Source of the DNA: an uncultured Lachnospiraceae bacterium
GTDB lineage: Bacteria; Bacillota; Clostridia; Lachnospirales; Lachnospiraceae
Direction of reading: 5' to 3'
DNA length: 50,074 nucleotides
Assembly (NCBI GenBank): GCA_902781325.1
Contig: CACZJD010000006.1
Location: 1 to 50,074, forward strand
Shown here: one piece after another, positions 7,719 to 16,223 of the stretch
Position numbering within the stretch: the first letter of the stretch is position 1
Layout of the letters: each line of letters starts with the position of its first letter
Made by a program: the position numbers and the translations under genes
The notes under the pieces: generated by a model
Databases searched by the model: none
The model's input: the letters and a program-made list of their open reading frames with translations, nothing else
What the model was told of the DNA's origin: nothing

Positions 7719-8951
7719 TTATTCCGGTTTCTCAAATACGACTTTGGATCCGTCTGAAGCATTCATTGCCGGATCCTCGTCCATCAAGATTTCACCCTTG
7801 CCGCTTTCTCCTACCCCGAGTTTTGATGTGTCAATTGTGTTTCCGTTGACAGCATCACTGGATCTGTAATCGTCAGGATTGATCTGCGTTTCCTTGCCGG
7901 GCGTGGCTACCGATGCAGCCGAACTCTGAGAACCTGATCCGGCTTCCTGGATCGTCTGGGCGACGTCGGAAAGCTTGTCGGGCAGAGGCAGCGGATCCGC
8001 GGACGGAGCGTTTACGGTGACCTCCTGCTCGATCTCCTTTTCGATCACAGAACTTGCGATCTCCGCGTCGGTGACATTGTTCTTGTCGTTGAAAGAATTT
8101 ACGCTGGTCATCTTGCCGTTGCTGTCAAAGAATGTCATCTTGCCGTCGACTTCACTCCAGCCGACCTGCATCTTTCCCGTATTCTCGTCAAAATAGTACT
8201 TGTTGCCGCCGATCTCCTGCCAGCCATACTGGAGCACTCCCTCTTCGTCAGAGAAATAACTGTCGCCTTCCGCTGAGAACAGGCCTTTTTTCAGGATTCC
8301 GTCCTGGTCCAGATAGAACCGGTCTCCGTCAAGTTCCAGCCAGCCATAGTGAAGTGTTCCGTCAGTGTAGTGATATACAGTGCCGAGCTTCGTCTCAAGC
8401 CACTGGTCATAGGCGTACAGTTTATATCTGTTCCAGTAAGTTCCTGCCGCGAGATTTCCCCTGCTGCTGGACTGCCCGCTTCTGTCGGCCGGTCTCTCAA
8501 AGTCGTAACAGAATTTATAGGCTGCATTATAAGCGCCCTCACTGGAATTCTCTATATTCATCAGATATCTGTAAAGACTGGGATAATAACTCTTCAGCTC
8601 GTGCGTGAGATAGGACAGCTGTCCCGCCATGGATTCGGAATCGAATCCGTGATCCGAACAGTAATAGTCAAGACCGTCCAGTCTGCCTCCCATCCACTGG
8701 CAGAGGCCATATGCGCCGCCCCAGCTGCCGGCACCGGGATGGAAATTGGATTCATGCCGTATGTTCGCCATGATCCCGCAGGCAGCGGCCACATTAAAGC
8801 CCAGCGTATCGGTCAGATAAAAGAAGGCTGTCTCTTCGTTGCTCGCCGCTTTCGCCGGAATTGAAGGTGCCATAGCAGCCAAAGTGATCGCCGCAGCTGC
8901 AAGCCAGGCAACTGTATACTTACCGATTCGGGTGACCAACACGTTTCTCAT
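7719..8951 (-). CDS. Secreted phage-tail-type lysozyme with cell-wall-binding repeats
   Basis: A 410-residue exported wall hydrolase. Residues 1-36 form a signal peptide (basic start, hydrophobic core, AKA cleavage site). Residues about 38-165 resemble the phage tail lysozyme domain: ACGIMANIRHESNFHPGA carries the probable catalytic Glu, followed by YGLCQWMGGR. From about 190 to 290 are choline/cell-wall-binding-type repeats with GW and YYF/YF motifs (HYGWLELDGDRFYL, QYGWQEIGGNKYYF, QVGWSEVDGKMTFF). The last ~120 residues are a Ser/Asp-rich linker. No phage genes surround it, so it is a host autolysin-like enzyme. It has its own promoter and terminator. Confidence 0.85.
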   Translation of the reverse strand: MRNVLVTRIGKYTVAWLAAAAITLAAMAPSIPAKAASNEETAFFYLTDTLGFNVAAACGIMANIRHESNFHPGAGSWGGAYGLCQWMGGRLDGLDYYCSDHGFDSESMAGQLSYLTHELKSYYPSLYRYLMNIENSSEGAYNAAYKFCYDFERPADRSGQSSSRGNLAAGTYWNRYKLYAYDQWLETKLGTVYHYTDGTLHYGWLELDGDRFYLDQDGILKKGLFSAEGDSYFSDEEGVLQYGWQEIGGNKYYFDENTGKMQVGWSEVDGKMTFFDSNGKMTSVNSFNDKNNVTDAEIASSVIEKEIEQEVTVNAPSADPLPLPDKLSDVAQTIQEAGSGSQSSAASVATPGKETQINPDDYRSSDAVNGNTIDTSKLGVGESGKGEILMDEDPAMNASDGSKVVFEKPE

Positions 8952-9021
8952 AACAACTCCTTTATACTTCCGCGCTCATGCCTTCAATGCCTGTAAATAA
9001 GGCAGAATAAACATCGAGTTA

Positions 9022-9050
9022 ATTATAAAGTTTCCGTTTCTATCTTGCAA
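9022..9050 (-). promoter_or_regulatory. Promoter of the lysozyme-like gene
   Basis: TTGCAA (9045-9050), a 17-base spacer and a perfect TATAAT (9022-9027) on the minus strand lie about 70 bases upstream of the start at 8951. Confidence 0.7.
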
Positions 9051-9128
9051 CGAGTTGTTATGTTTTCGCAATCATTTTATTATTTGTTTGTGATTTTTAT
9101 AATTTCTTTATAATTTGTTGTAACTTTC

Positions 9129-11492
9129 TCAATTGACATCCATCTGGTCTTCCGCATCCTCTGCTCTGTCGATCAGGTCCTGAACATCGATCCTTTTCGG
9201 GTCCAGCCCCATGTAAGTATTGAACTCACAGCTGTCGACCACCCTGCTGTTCTCTGTATCGTAGACCACAAAATTGAGCCCGATCCTCTTTACGGCATAA
9301 TCTACGCCATTGATCTTTACGGAACAGGTCAGATATCTGCCGGCGCCTCCGCCGGCGCCGCTCAGTCCTCCCTGGCTGATCACGGAATACTGCGCCCCGT
9401 CGCTGAGTGTCCCAGCCGTCATCAGTTCCTTCTCAGACATTTCCTCAATGATGTGATCCGGTTCAATTACAGCGTAATAGCTCCATCTGTAGTGGCCTCG
9501 AAGATCCTCTTTAAGCCCCAGTTTCCAAAGCCCCTCGCAGATCTTATCCGTCAGGGAGTGGGAACCGTCATCCCTCACAGTTACGAAGATCGTGTACTGC
9601 GGATTCAGGGAAAGCGCGTCAAGATAGGCACAGATCTCATTCTGTTTGATGGAGAGATCACCTGTCATCGTCGAGGTAATATACTCTCTTCCGGACTGCC
9701 CTATGACTACAGCCGAAGCTTTCGCGTCCCTGTAATTGAAGGAGTCCAGGTCCGCTTCGGCGCGGTAAACGCCTTCTGCGTTTTCGTCCTCTTTCATTTT
9801 CAGTTTTATTACCTTGCTCCCGTCGTCGATCCTCAGCTCAACTCTTTTGTAATTCTCATGAATATTATCGATCTTACTGACCGAAAAGCTCATTGTCCCT
9901 TCTGAATAATCGATCTTTCTCATCGTGATCCGGGATTTCGGAAGAAGGCCCTGCGCTTCCAGGAGTTCTTCATCATATATATCGATGTCCGCAAGCTCAT
10001 TCATAAAGTTTGACTTCTTCTGCATCTGGGAGACCACATCTGCTTCTCCGTATTTTTCCAGCAGTGTGTCCTGAGAGGAATAAAGGTTTGTTCCCAGCCC
10101 CAGACGGTTCCCTTCGATCCTGCAGCCGAGTGCCGCAAGCGTCGTGGGAAACTGGTCGAGAGTGGAATAAAGCCTCGTTCTGTCGGGCTCCTCAGGCTGC
10201 GCGTCAGCGTTCAGAAAGACCGTATAGACTTTTCTGTCATAGTCTGCCGGGACCTCTTTGCAGAAATCACTGTCCATTGTCAGATGATCTCCACAGAGCA
10301 CGATCGTTGTGTTTTCATAAAAATCCTGCTTCTGCACCCATCTGACAAATTCCGAGACCTGCCTGCTGGAGCAGGCAATGGCGTTTGCGTAATCGTTGTC
10401 CGGATATTCCTCTCTGCACAGACTGCATATATAGCCGTCCTCAAAGTGCGTGTCTACAGTGAGAAGGGATAGATTAAAGGGCTGCTCTCCCTGAGACAGT
10501 TCCGTGAGTCTGTTTTTTGCGGCGTCAAAGAGCTTGCTGTCCTCCATACCCCAGAATACATAGTAGTTCTCCGGAATGATCTGCTGTTCGATCGCCCATT
10601 TATAGTCGTCGATCTCATAATCTCCATGCTGGCCGAAATACAGTCGCCTCCCGCCGAAAGTCGCGTTCGATCCAAGCATGAAGACATTTTTGTAGCCCGC
10701 ATCCTCAAGAATGTCACCGAGGCTGGTCACCTTTTTGAAAAAGGCATCCTGCGTGTTCATCTTATTGAAAGATCCCCTTGCGTCGTAAAACTTCTCTCCG
10801 ATATCGACTTTCAGGGGAAGTCCGGCAGACTGGGCAAAAATACCTCCCATCGTAAAAGTCGTCGCAGGCATCACCCTTCCTCCGTTGAGGAAGCCGCTGT
10901 CTCCCGAGAAGTTTTCTCCCTCCTTCGATAATTCTGTAAGTTCCGGGATATTATTGTAAGAGAAGGCTCCTCCCATGGAAGAATCGGCATAGGTCGATTC
11001 AATGGACTCCAGGTAGATATAGATCAAATTCCTCTTTCTTTCGGGGAACTCAATATCCACATCTTCAGGATCCACATAGTTGTCTTCTATGAAAGTGGAA
11101 TCATCGAGCTGATTTTTCACATATCCGCCCATGTCAAGCCTGTTCCATGCATAACCGGCTGCGCCGGCGGTCAGGACCAGTCCAAGGACCCCCGACCAGA
11201 ACAGCACTTTACTGCCTCTTCCTTTTTGCAGTGCGAAAAAATATATAAGGCACACCAGACCGGTAAGAGCCGCTGCAGGGAGCAGACTGCTCAGGACTCC
11301 TTTAAGGATGATCCCGTCTCCGGTGCCTTCAAGAGGCGCCTTAAGCTGAAAGATCATCTCTTCGATCTGCAGACCGTTCCATGTGGCAAACACCCATCGG
11401 ACCAGAAACACAAGGGTACAGCCGGCAAAAAAGAGCAATCCCGCCAGGATGACCGAAACCATATTCTTCTTTGGCATTTTGTTTGTCTTCAT
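9129..11492 (-). CDS. LTA synthase/phosphoglycerol-transferase-like membrane sulfatase-fold protein
   Basis: A 787-residue membrane enzyme. Three hydrophobic segments (about 12-34, 63-87 and 94-115) precede an extracytoplasmic alkaline-phosphatase-superfamily domain: IYIYLESIESTYAD (157-170) contains the first metal ligand, NGGRVMPATTFTMGG (203-217) the probable Thr nucleophile at 211/212, and CGDHLTMDSDF the later metal site. Family members move glycerol phosphate from phosphatidylglycerol to teichoic acid or glycans. Residues from about 560 onward form an extra C-terminal region of unknown role, making the protein longer than a typical LtaS (about 650). A GGAG site precedes the ATG. The lysozyme-like gene lies just downstream, consistent with an envelope role. 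Confidence 0.8.
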   Translation of the reverse strand: MKTNKMPKKNMVSVILAGLLFFAGCTLVFLVRWVFATWNGLQIEEMIFQLKAPLEGTGDGIILKGVLSSLLPAAALTGLVCLIYFFALQKGRGSKVLFWSGVLGLVLTAGAAGYAWNRLDMGGYVKNQLDDSTFIEDNYVDPEDVDIEFPERKRNLIYIYLESIESTYADSSMGGAFSYNNIPELTELSKEGENFSGDSGFLNGGRVMPATTFTMGGIFAQSAGLPLKVDIGEKFYDARGSFNKMNTQDAFFKKVTSLGDILEDAGYKNVFMLGSNATFGGRRLYFGQHGDYEIDDYKWAIEQQIIPENYYVFWGMEDSKLFDAAKNRLTELSQGEQPFNLSLLTVDTHFEDGYICSLCREEYPDNDYANAIACSSRQVSEFVRWVQKQDFYENTTIVLCGDHLTMDSDFCKEVPADYDRKVYTVFLNADAQPEEPDRTRLYSTLDQFPTTLAALGCRIEGNRLGLGTNLYSSQDTLLEKYGEADVVSQMQKKSNFMNELADIDIYDEELLEAQGLLPKSRITMRKIDYSEGTMSFSVSKIDNIHENYKRVELRIDDGSKVIKLKMKEDENAEGVYRAEADLDSFNYRDAKASAVVIGQSGREYITSTMTGDLSIKQNEICAYLDALSLNPQYTIFVTVRDDGSHSLTDKICEGLWKLGLKEDLRGHYRWSYYAVIEPDHIIEEMSEKELMTAGTLSDGAQYSVISQGGLSGAGGGAGRYLTCSVKINGVDYAVKRIGLNFVVYDTENSRVVDSCEFNTYMGLDPKRIDVQDLIDRAEDAEDQMDVN

Positions 11493-11602
11493 CTATTCTC
11501 CAAAACAAGTATTGTGATTAGCCTTTTCAAACTATTATAGGCGCACATCATCAAAATTTCTACTGCAGTCTTATTGCTTCCATACTTTCAGAGAGAAAGA
11601 AA

Positions 11603-11651
11603 AAAGCCCATAAACAAAGGAACTGAAACCTCCTTTGATTATCTGGGCTTT
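11603..11651 (-). terminator. Terminator downstream of tRNA-Gly
   Basis: Nested stems (11603-11610 with 11644-11651; 11615-11621 with 11631-11637) are followed by a T-rich run on the minus strand, just after the tRNA. Confidence 0.7.
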
Positions 11652-11659
11652 CATCCGAG

Positions 11660-11730
11660 AGCAGGTAGCGGGAATCGAACCCGTCTCCCCAGCTTGGGAA
11701 GCTGGTATTCTACCGATGAACTATACCTGC
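11660..11730 (-). tRNA. tRNA-Gly (anticodon CCC)
   Basis: A 71-base cloverleaf from 11730 to 11660. The acceptor begins GCAGGTA and ends TACCTGC with discriminator T. The anticodon stem CCAGC/GCTGG encloses TTCCCAA, giving anticodon CCC, and the T loop is TTCGATT. CCA is not encoded. Confidence 0.94.
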
Positions 11731-11745
11731 GTATCGACGAATAAT

Positions 11746-11763
11746 ATTATAACAGATATTATA
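11746..11763 (-). promoter_or_regulatory. Tandem extended -10 elements upstream of tRNA-Gly
   Basis: Two copies of TGTTATAAT (minus strand; TATAAT at 11746-11751 and 11758-11763) are 12 bases apart. The distal copy has TTGCAA at a 16-base spacing, inside the 3' arm of the upstream terminator. They are 16-33 bases from the tRNA. Confidence 0.6.
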
Positions 11764-11767
11764 ACAG

Positions 11768-11803
11768 AAAAAACGGGCTTTGCAAGCAGATTTGCAAAGC
11801 CCG
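11768..11803 (-). terminator. Intrinsic terminator of the PfkB kinase gene
   Basis: A 12-bp perfect stem (11774-11785 with 11792-11803), a six-base loop and a run of six T on the minus strand follow the kinase stop. Confidence 0.85.
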
Positions 11804-11823
11804 CAGCAGTTAATCACCACCGG

Positions 11824-12810
11824 TCATCTGCCGGATTCCTTAATATATGCCTCAACCTGATCCACGGTGGGCATCACGCAGAGCGCGCCCTTCTTGGTAG
11901 TGACAAGAGACGCCGCCGCATTGGCAAAGGTGAGCAGTTCGTGAAGATGCTCTTCGTTATTAAGTCCTTCGATCCCATACTTAAGGACGTGCAGCAGAGC
12001 GCTGGCACAGAATGTATCGCCCGCGCCGGTTGTCTCGATCGTATTGGGATTGAGGAAACCTGCCTCATAGACTTCCTTGCCGCCGCAGTATGCCCTGGAT
12101 CCGTCGGGTCCGAAAGTTGCGAACACAAGCGGAATATGATACTGGTCGATGATTTTATGAATGCCCTTGTCGAGGTCTTCTTCCCCTGTCATGAAGGTGA
12201 TCTCGTTGTCGGAGATCTTTAAGATATCGCATTGTGTAAGGCCGAACGCGATCTTTTCCTTAGCCTTCTCTTCGCTGCTCCAGAGCGGAGGACGAAGGTT
12301 GGGGTCAAAAGAGATCATGCATCCTGCTGCCTTTGCGATCTCAAGCGCCTTGAGCGTAGCCTTCTCAACAGTGTCGTGTGTCATGGAAAGTGTGCCGAGA
12401 TGGAAGATCTTCGCGCTTTCGATCAGATCGCGGTGCTTCTCCACTTCATCTGCCGTCAGCATGACGTCCGCGCCGGGATTTCTGTAGAAGGAGAAATCTC
12501 TGTCGCCGTTGGGAAGCTTTTCAACAAATGCCAGGGTCGTATGGATCTCATCGTCCATCTCAAGGCCGCTCATGTCAATGCCCTCTCCCTCTGTCTTGGA
12601 CTTGAGGAGTCTTCCGAACATATCATTTCCGACCTTGCCGATGAAAGAGGTCTTCTTTCCGGCTTTGTTGAGCATAGCGAGCACATTGCAGGGAGCCCCG
12701 CCCGGATTAGCCTCGAACAGATTGTTGCCCTGTTCGCTCAGGCCGTTCTGTGTAAAGTCGATCAAAAGTTCGCCAAGCGCTGTTACATCAATTTTCTTTT
12801 CAATACTCAT
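11824..12810 (-). CDS. PfkB-family sugar kinase, probably fructokinase
   Basis: A 328-residue ribokinase-fold kinase that phosphorylates a sugar with ATP. Signatures are the N-terminal LGELLIDFT, the substrate loop NPGGAPCNVLAMLNKAG (PfkB signature 1), ISFDPNLRPPLW, and the C-terminal ETTGAGDTFCASALL with the catalytic Asp (PfkB signature 2). The pattern best fits fructokinases. The start at 12810 (MSIEKK) has AAAGGGTG upstream; the longer frame to 12867 has no site. It is a single gene ending at a strong terminator. Upstream at 12901-12926, two near-repeats of TTTCGTCCAC/TTTTCGTCTAC (11-base period) may be an operator. No transporter is adjacent, so the sugar is not defined. Confidence 0.85.
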   Translation of the reverse strand: MSIEKKIDVTALGELLIDFTQNGLSEQGNNLFEANPGGAPCNVLAMLNKAGKKTSFIGKVGNDMFGRLLKSKTEGEGIDMSGLEMDDEIHTTLAFVEKLPNGDRDFSFYRNPGADVMLTADEVEKHRDLIESAKIFHLGTLSMTHDTVEKATLKALEIAKAAGCMISFDPNLRPPLWSSEEKAKEKIAFGLTQCDILKISDNEITFMTGEEDLDKGIHKIIDQYHIPLVFATFGPDGSRAYCGGKEVYEAGFLNPNTIETTGAGDTFCASALLHVLKYGIEGLNNEEHLHELLTFANAAASLVTTKKGALCVMPTVDQVEAYIKESGR

Positions 12811-12950
12811 ATTTCTATCACCCTTTCCGATCAGCCAAAGCGAGCTCCTGGGTATTGGCCCGCACAATTACTTATCGTGATTATTTTACAACACATTCGG
12901 GTATTTCGTCCACTTTTCGTCTACTTTTGCCAAAAAAACACCGTCCGCAG

Positions 12951-14315
12951 TTAGTTTTTGAAACTATGGACCGGCGCAGGGATCCTCCCTTTCCGATTCA
13001 CAAATTCATCGCAGCTGTAAGGGTTGACAGGCATGATCGGGGCGTAACCGAGCAGTCCTCCGAATTCGACCTTGTCCCCGACTCCCTTTCCGATCACAGG
13101 GATCAGGCGGACCGCTGTCGTTTTCTGATTGATCATGCCGATCGCCATCTCATCGGCTATGATGCCGGCGATCGTTGTATCCTTCGTATCACCCGGAATA
13201 GCGATCATATCAAGTCCTACCGAGCAGACGCAGGTCATGGCCTCAAGTTTCTCCAGTGTCAGGCATCCCGTGTTGACAGCATTGATCATTCCCTGATCTT
13301 CGCTCACAGGAATGAAGGCTCCGCTCAGTCCTCCCACATAAGAGGAGGCCATAACTCCGCCCTTTTTAACCTGATCATTCAAAAGAGCGAGCGCCGCTGT
13401 TGTACCGGGAGCACCCGCGTACTCCAGCCCCATTTCACAGAGAATATCCGCGACACTGTCTCCGATTGCAGGTGTGGGCGCCAGCGACAGATCTATGATG
13501 CCGAACGGGACTCCCAGCCGCTTTGAAGCCTCTTTTGCCACCAGCTGTCCGACACGGGTGACCTTGAAAGCGGTCTTTTTTACAGTCTCACAGAGCGTCT
13601 CAAAATCTTTCCCATGGACAGATTCCAGCGCTTTTTTGACAACGCCCGGGCCGCTTACGCCGATATTGAGGATCCTGTCCGCCTCGGTGACGCCGTGGAA
13701 AGCACCGGCCATAAAAGGATTGTCATCCGGAGCGTTGCAGAATACAACGAGTTTGGCGCATCCGATCGATCCGCGGTCCGCTGTCCTTTCCGCTGTCTTT
13801 TTAATGATCTTTCCCATTAGGCGAACTGCGTCCATATCGATCCCTGTTTTTGTAGAACCCACATTTACTGATGAGCACACAAGTTCTGTCTCCGACAGGG
13901 CAAGCGGTATGGATTCAAGCAGAAGCTTGTCCGCCGGCGTCATGCCTTTGGACACCAGCGCGCTGTAGCCGCCAAGAAAGTTTACACCCACGTCGTGCGC
14001 GGCTTTGTCGAGAGTAATCGCGATCTGCGCGAAGTCCTCCGGCGTGCTGCAGGCGCTGCCGCCGACCAGTGCGATCGGCGTCACGGAGATCCTCTTGTTG
14101 ACGATGGGGATCCCGTAATCCGTGGAGATCTCCTCTCCCACCTTTACAAGATTTTCCGCACTCTTATATATTTTGTCATAAATCTTCTGTCTGAGCACCT
14201 GCAGGTCGGAATCGATGCAGTCCAAGAGACTGATTCCCATGGTGATCGTCCTTACGTCGAGATTCTCCTTCTCGATCATTGCATTGGTCTCGCTGACCTC
14301 AGAGATGTTGATCAT
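12951..14315 (-). CDS. PFL family protein (UPF0210/DUF711)
   Basis: A 454-residue protein of a broadly conserved family with an oxygen-sensitive-enzyme-like fold; its biochemical role is not established. It is full length and carries the conserved stretches [80 protein letters not shown] and [20 protein letters not shown] precedes the ATG at 14315. It is paired with an ACT-domain protein 65 bases upstream, a combination conserved in many Firmicutes and archaea that suggests the ACT protein regulates or partners it. It is probably the last gene of the operon that begins at the histidine kinase. Confidence 0.92.
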   Translation of the reverse strand: MINISEVSETNAMIEKENLDVRTITMGISLLDCIDSDLQVLRQKIYDKIYKSAENLVKVGEEISTDYGIPIVNKRISVTPIALVGGSACSTPEDFAQIAITLDKAAHDVGVNFLGGYSALVSKGMTPADKLLLESIPLALSETELVCSSVNVGSTKTGIDMDAVRLMGKIIKKTAERTADRGSIGCAKLVVFCNAPDDNPFMAGAFHGVTEADRILNIGVSGPGVVKKALESVHGKDFETLCETVKKTAFKVTRVGQLVAKEASKRLGVPFGIIDLSLAPTPAIGDSVADILCEMGLEYAGAPGTTAALALLNDQVKKGGVMASSYVGGLSGAFIPVSEDQGMINAVNTGCLTLEKLEAMTCVCSVGLDMIAIPGDTKDTTIAGIIADEMAIGMINQKTTAVRLIPVIGKGVGDKVEFGGLLGYAPIMPVNPYSCDEFVNRKGRIPAPVHSFKN

Positions 14316-14380
14316 ATAGCCTCCTGTCTTTTAGAAAGCGGAACTACAGTTCTGTGCCGTTTTGCAATACACTCTCTGTA

Positions 14381-14656
14381 TCAGATCCTGTGCATCAGGT
14401 CAAAAATCTCTTCCTTCTGGCACTTGATCTGGACGCCGATCTTCTCTCTTCCCAGAACGGCCAGTTCATCCGCAATCTGTCCGAAAGGCTTTTCCAGGGT
14501 CGTCACATCGACGACCATCATCATATTGAAATACCCCTGTACGATCGTCTGGGAGATGTCGAGGATATTGATCCTGTTTTCCGCAAGGTAAGAGCATACA
14601 CCCGCAATAATGCCGATGGTATCTTTGCCAACTACTGTAATGATCGCTCTCTGCAT
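14381..14656 (-). CDS. ACT domain-containing protein (UPF0237)
   Basis: A 91-residue, single ACT domain protein. It starts MQRAIITVVGKDTIGIIAG, the typical UPF0237 opening, and continues with the NILDISQTI helix region. ACT domains bind small ligands, often amino acids; the ligand here is unknown. The ATG at 14656 has GGAGG upstream; the longer frame to 14746 overlaps the yycJ end and lacks a site. It precedes the PFL-family gene, its usual partner. Confidence 0.9.
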   Translation of the reverse strand: MQRAIITVVGKDTIGIIAGVCSYLAENRINILDISQTIVQGYFNMMMVVDVTTLEKPFGQIADELAVLGREKIGVQIKCQKEEIFDLMHRI

Positions 14657-14702
14657 TTTAACCTCCAAATATAGCGCTGCCCGATGTTGTTTGCCGTTTA
14701 TG

Positions 14703-15500
14703 TCAGATCTCCACAAGACAGGACGGTCTCTTTCTGTCCGCCACACAGATAGGAAGATCCTCCGGACTGTATTCAGCTTCTGAGCTCATGATCTCCACCC
14801 TGACTGTCTCAAAGGCGAGTTCGGGGAAATTGTTCTCCTCGCTCAGGTGCCCCAGAAAGATCCCCCTCAGGTGGTCATTGAGCACCCTGCTGAGGAGCTG
14901 TCCGCTTGTAACGTTGGATAAATGTCCCTTGTCTCCGAGGATCCTGCGTTTGAGCATGTAAGGATATCTGCCCACCTGAAGCATGTTCACGTCATGGTTG
15001 GATTCGATGAGGAGCAAATCGGAATTTTTGAGACACTCCACGGTGTAGTCCGTATAGCATCCCAGATCCGTGCAGACGCAGGCCTTCTGTTTCCCGTAAT
15101 AGATCCTGTAGCCAACCGGTTCGGCCGCGTCATGAGAGATCCTCATCGGGTCGATCTGCATGTCCTTGACATTGATCTTCTCATCAGGCCGGATCGGGAC
15201 GAACCGCTCCGGATCTATATCTTTAAACTTATCCATTCTCATGATGGCGTCTATTGTTCCCCTGGTCGCGTAGATGGGCATCTGCGATTTCTTCGCGATC
15301 ATGGGCAGTCCGCTGATGTGGTCCGTATGCTCATGAGTGATGAAAATTCCGTCGATGTCCCGAAGTTCCAGATCAAGGTCCTTCAGGGCTTCCACCGTTC
15401 TTTTCCTGCTGATCCCCGTGTCCAGCAGAAGGTGTGTCGTATCCGACCCAACATAAATGCAATTGCCGCTGCTGCCGCTCGCAATACTCTCAAATCTCAT
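14703..15500 (-). CDS. yycJ: MBL-fold metallohydrolase, YycJ/WalJ type
   Basis: A 265-residue metallo-beta-lactamase-fold protein. The opening SIASGSSGNCIYVGSD and the metal motif THEHTDHISG (near 55-64) are characteristic of YycJ, a possible nuclease/phosphodiesterase linked in Bacillus to the WalKR operon. SHDAAEPVGY, DLGCYT, ESNHD and GHLS supply the other ligands. In this window it is not near walKR but sits 49 bases after coaE in the polA run. The start is ATG at 15500 with only a weak site. Confidence 0.88.
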   Translation of the reverse strand: MRFESIASGSSGNCIYVGSDTTHLLLDTGISRKRTVEALKDLDLELRDIDGIFITHEHTDHISGLPMIAKKSQMPIYATRGTIDAIMRMDKFKDIDPERFVPIRPDEKINVKDMQIDPMRISHDAAEPVGYRIYYGKQKACVCTDLGCYTDYTVECLKNSDLLLIESNHDVNMLQVGRYPYMLKRRILGDKGHLSNVTSGQLLSRVLNDHLRGIFLGHLSEENNFPELAFETVRVEIMSSEAEYSPEDLPICVADRKRPSCLVEI

Positions 15501-15549
15501 ATCTTTTGCTCATACCTGTTTCCTGTTTATTTGAAGTCCGCCCGCGCGG

Positions 15550-16203
15550 TCACCGCTGCGGCCCGTATTTTTCCCGAAGGCGCGCGATCGCCTCGTCCAC
15601 CTGAAAAGCGGCCCCCTGAGGCCCGTCAAAATCACCTGTGTTGTCAATCACCGTGTCGCAGTGATTTCTGAACACCTCCTCGGATACCTGTCTCATCATA
15701 ATAGAACGGATCTTCTCATCGGAATATCCCCTGGACGCCTTGAGCCTGCTGCTCCTGACGCTCTCCTCGCAGTAAATGTACCACATGGAGTCCAGGATCT
15801 TGTCATAGCTGTTCTCGATCAGCAGCGCGGATTCCAGGACAAAGAACTCCTTCTCCCCGCTTTTTTCCTCCCGCGCGATCTCCTCATAAATATACTTGTT
15901 TACAGCCGGATGCACAAGCCCGTTGATCTTTGTAAGAAGCATAGGGTCAGAGAATATCCTCTTAGCCATCTCCTGTTTGTCAATCTCGCCGTTCTCAAGA
16001 AGCAGCGCGCCGCATGCGCCGTTCTCAGGAGTCTTTTCCTCCAGCAGCCGCACAAGAGGTTCGTATAGGATCCCGCCGGGAGCTTCCAGTTCCTTGGCCG
16101 CGTCGTCAGACATCAGGATCCTGCAGTTATAGTTGTTGTCAAGATATCGGAGGATCTCGCTCTTTCCGGCTCCGACTCCTCCTGTTACACCGATCGTGAT
16201 CAT
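15550..16203 (-). CDS. coaE: Dephospho-CoA kinase
   Basis: A 217-residue P-loop kinase that makes the final step of coenzyme A synthesis. GVTGGVGAGKS (residues 5-15) is the Walker A motif; the SDDAAKEL segment and VIDNTGDF near the C-terminus are family marks. It follows polA by 20 bases, as in the polA-(mutM)-coaE order of Bacillus, but mutM is absent. The ribosome binding site is weak, suggesting coupling to polA. Confidence 0.95.
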   Translation of the reverse strand: MITIGVTGGVGAGKSEILRYLDNNYNCRILMSDDAAKELEAPGGILYEPLVRLLEEKTPENGACGALLLENGEIDKQEMAKRIFSDPMLLTKINGLVHPAVNKYIYEEIAREEKSGEKEFFVLESALLIENSYDKILDSMWYIYCEESVRSSRLKASRGYSDEKIRSIMMRQVSEEVFRNHCDTVIDNTGDFDGPQGAAFQVDEAIARLREKYGPQR

Positions 16204-16223
16204 TGATGCTTTACTCTCTGTCT

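Noticed and set aside
7719-8951. Prophage remnant suggested by the phage-tail-type lysozyme domain
   Set aside because: The protein has a signal peptide and wall-binding repeats and no phage genes are nearby, so it is a host wall enzyme.
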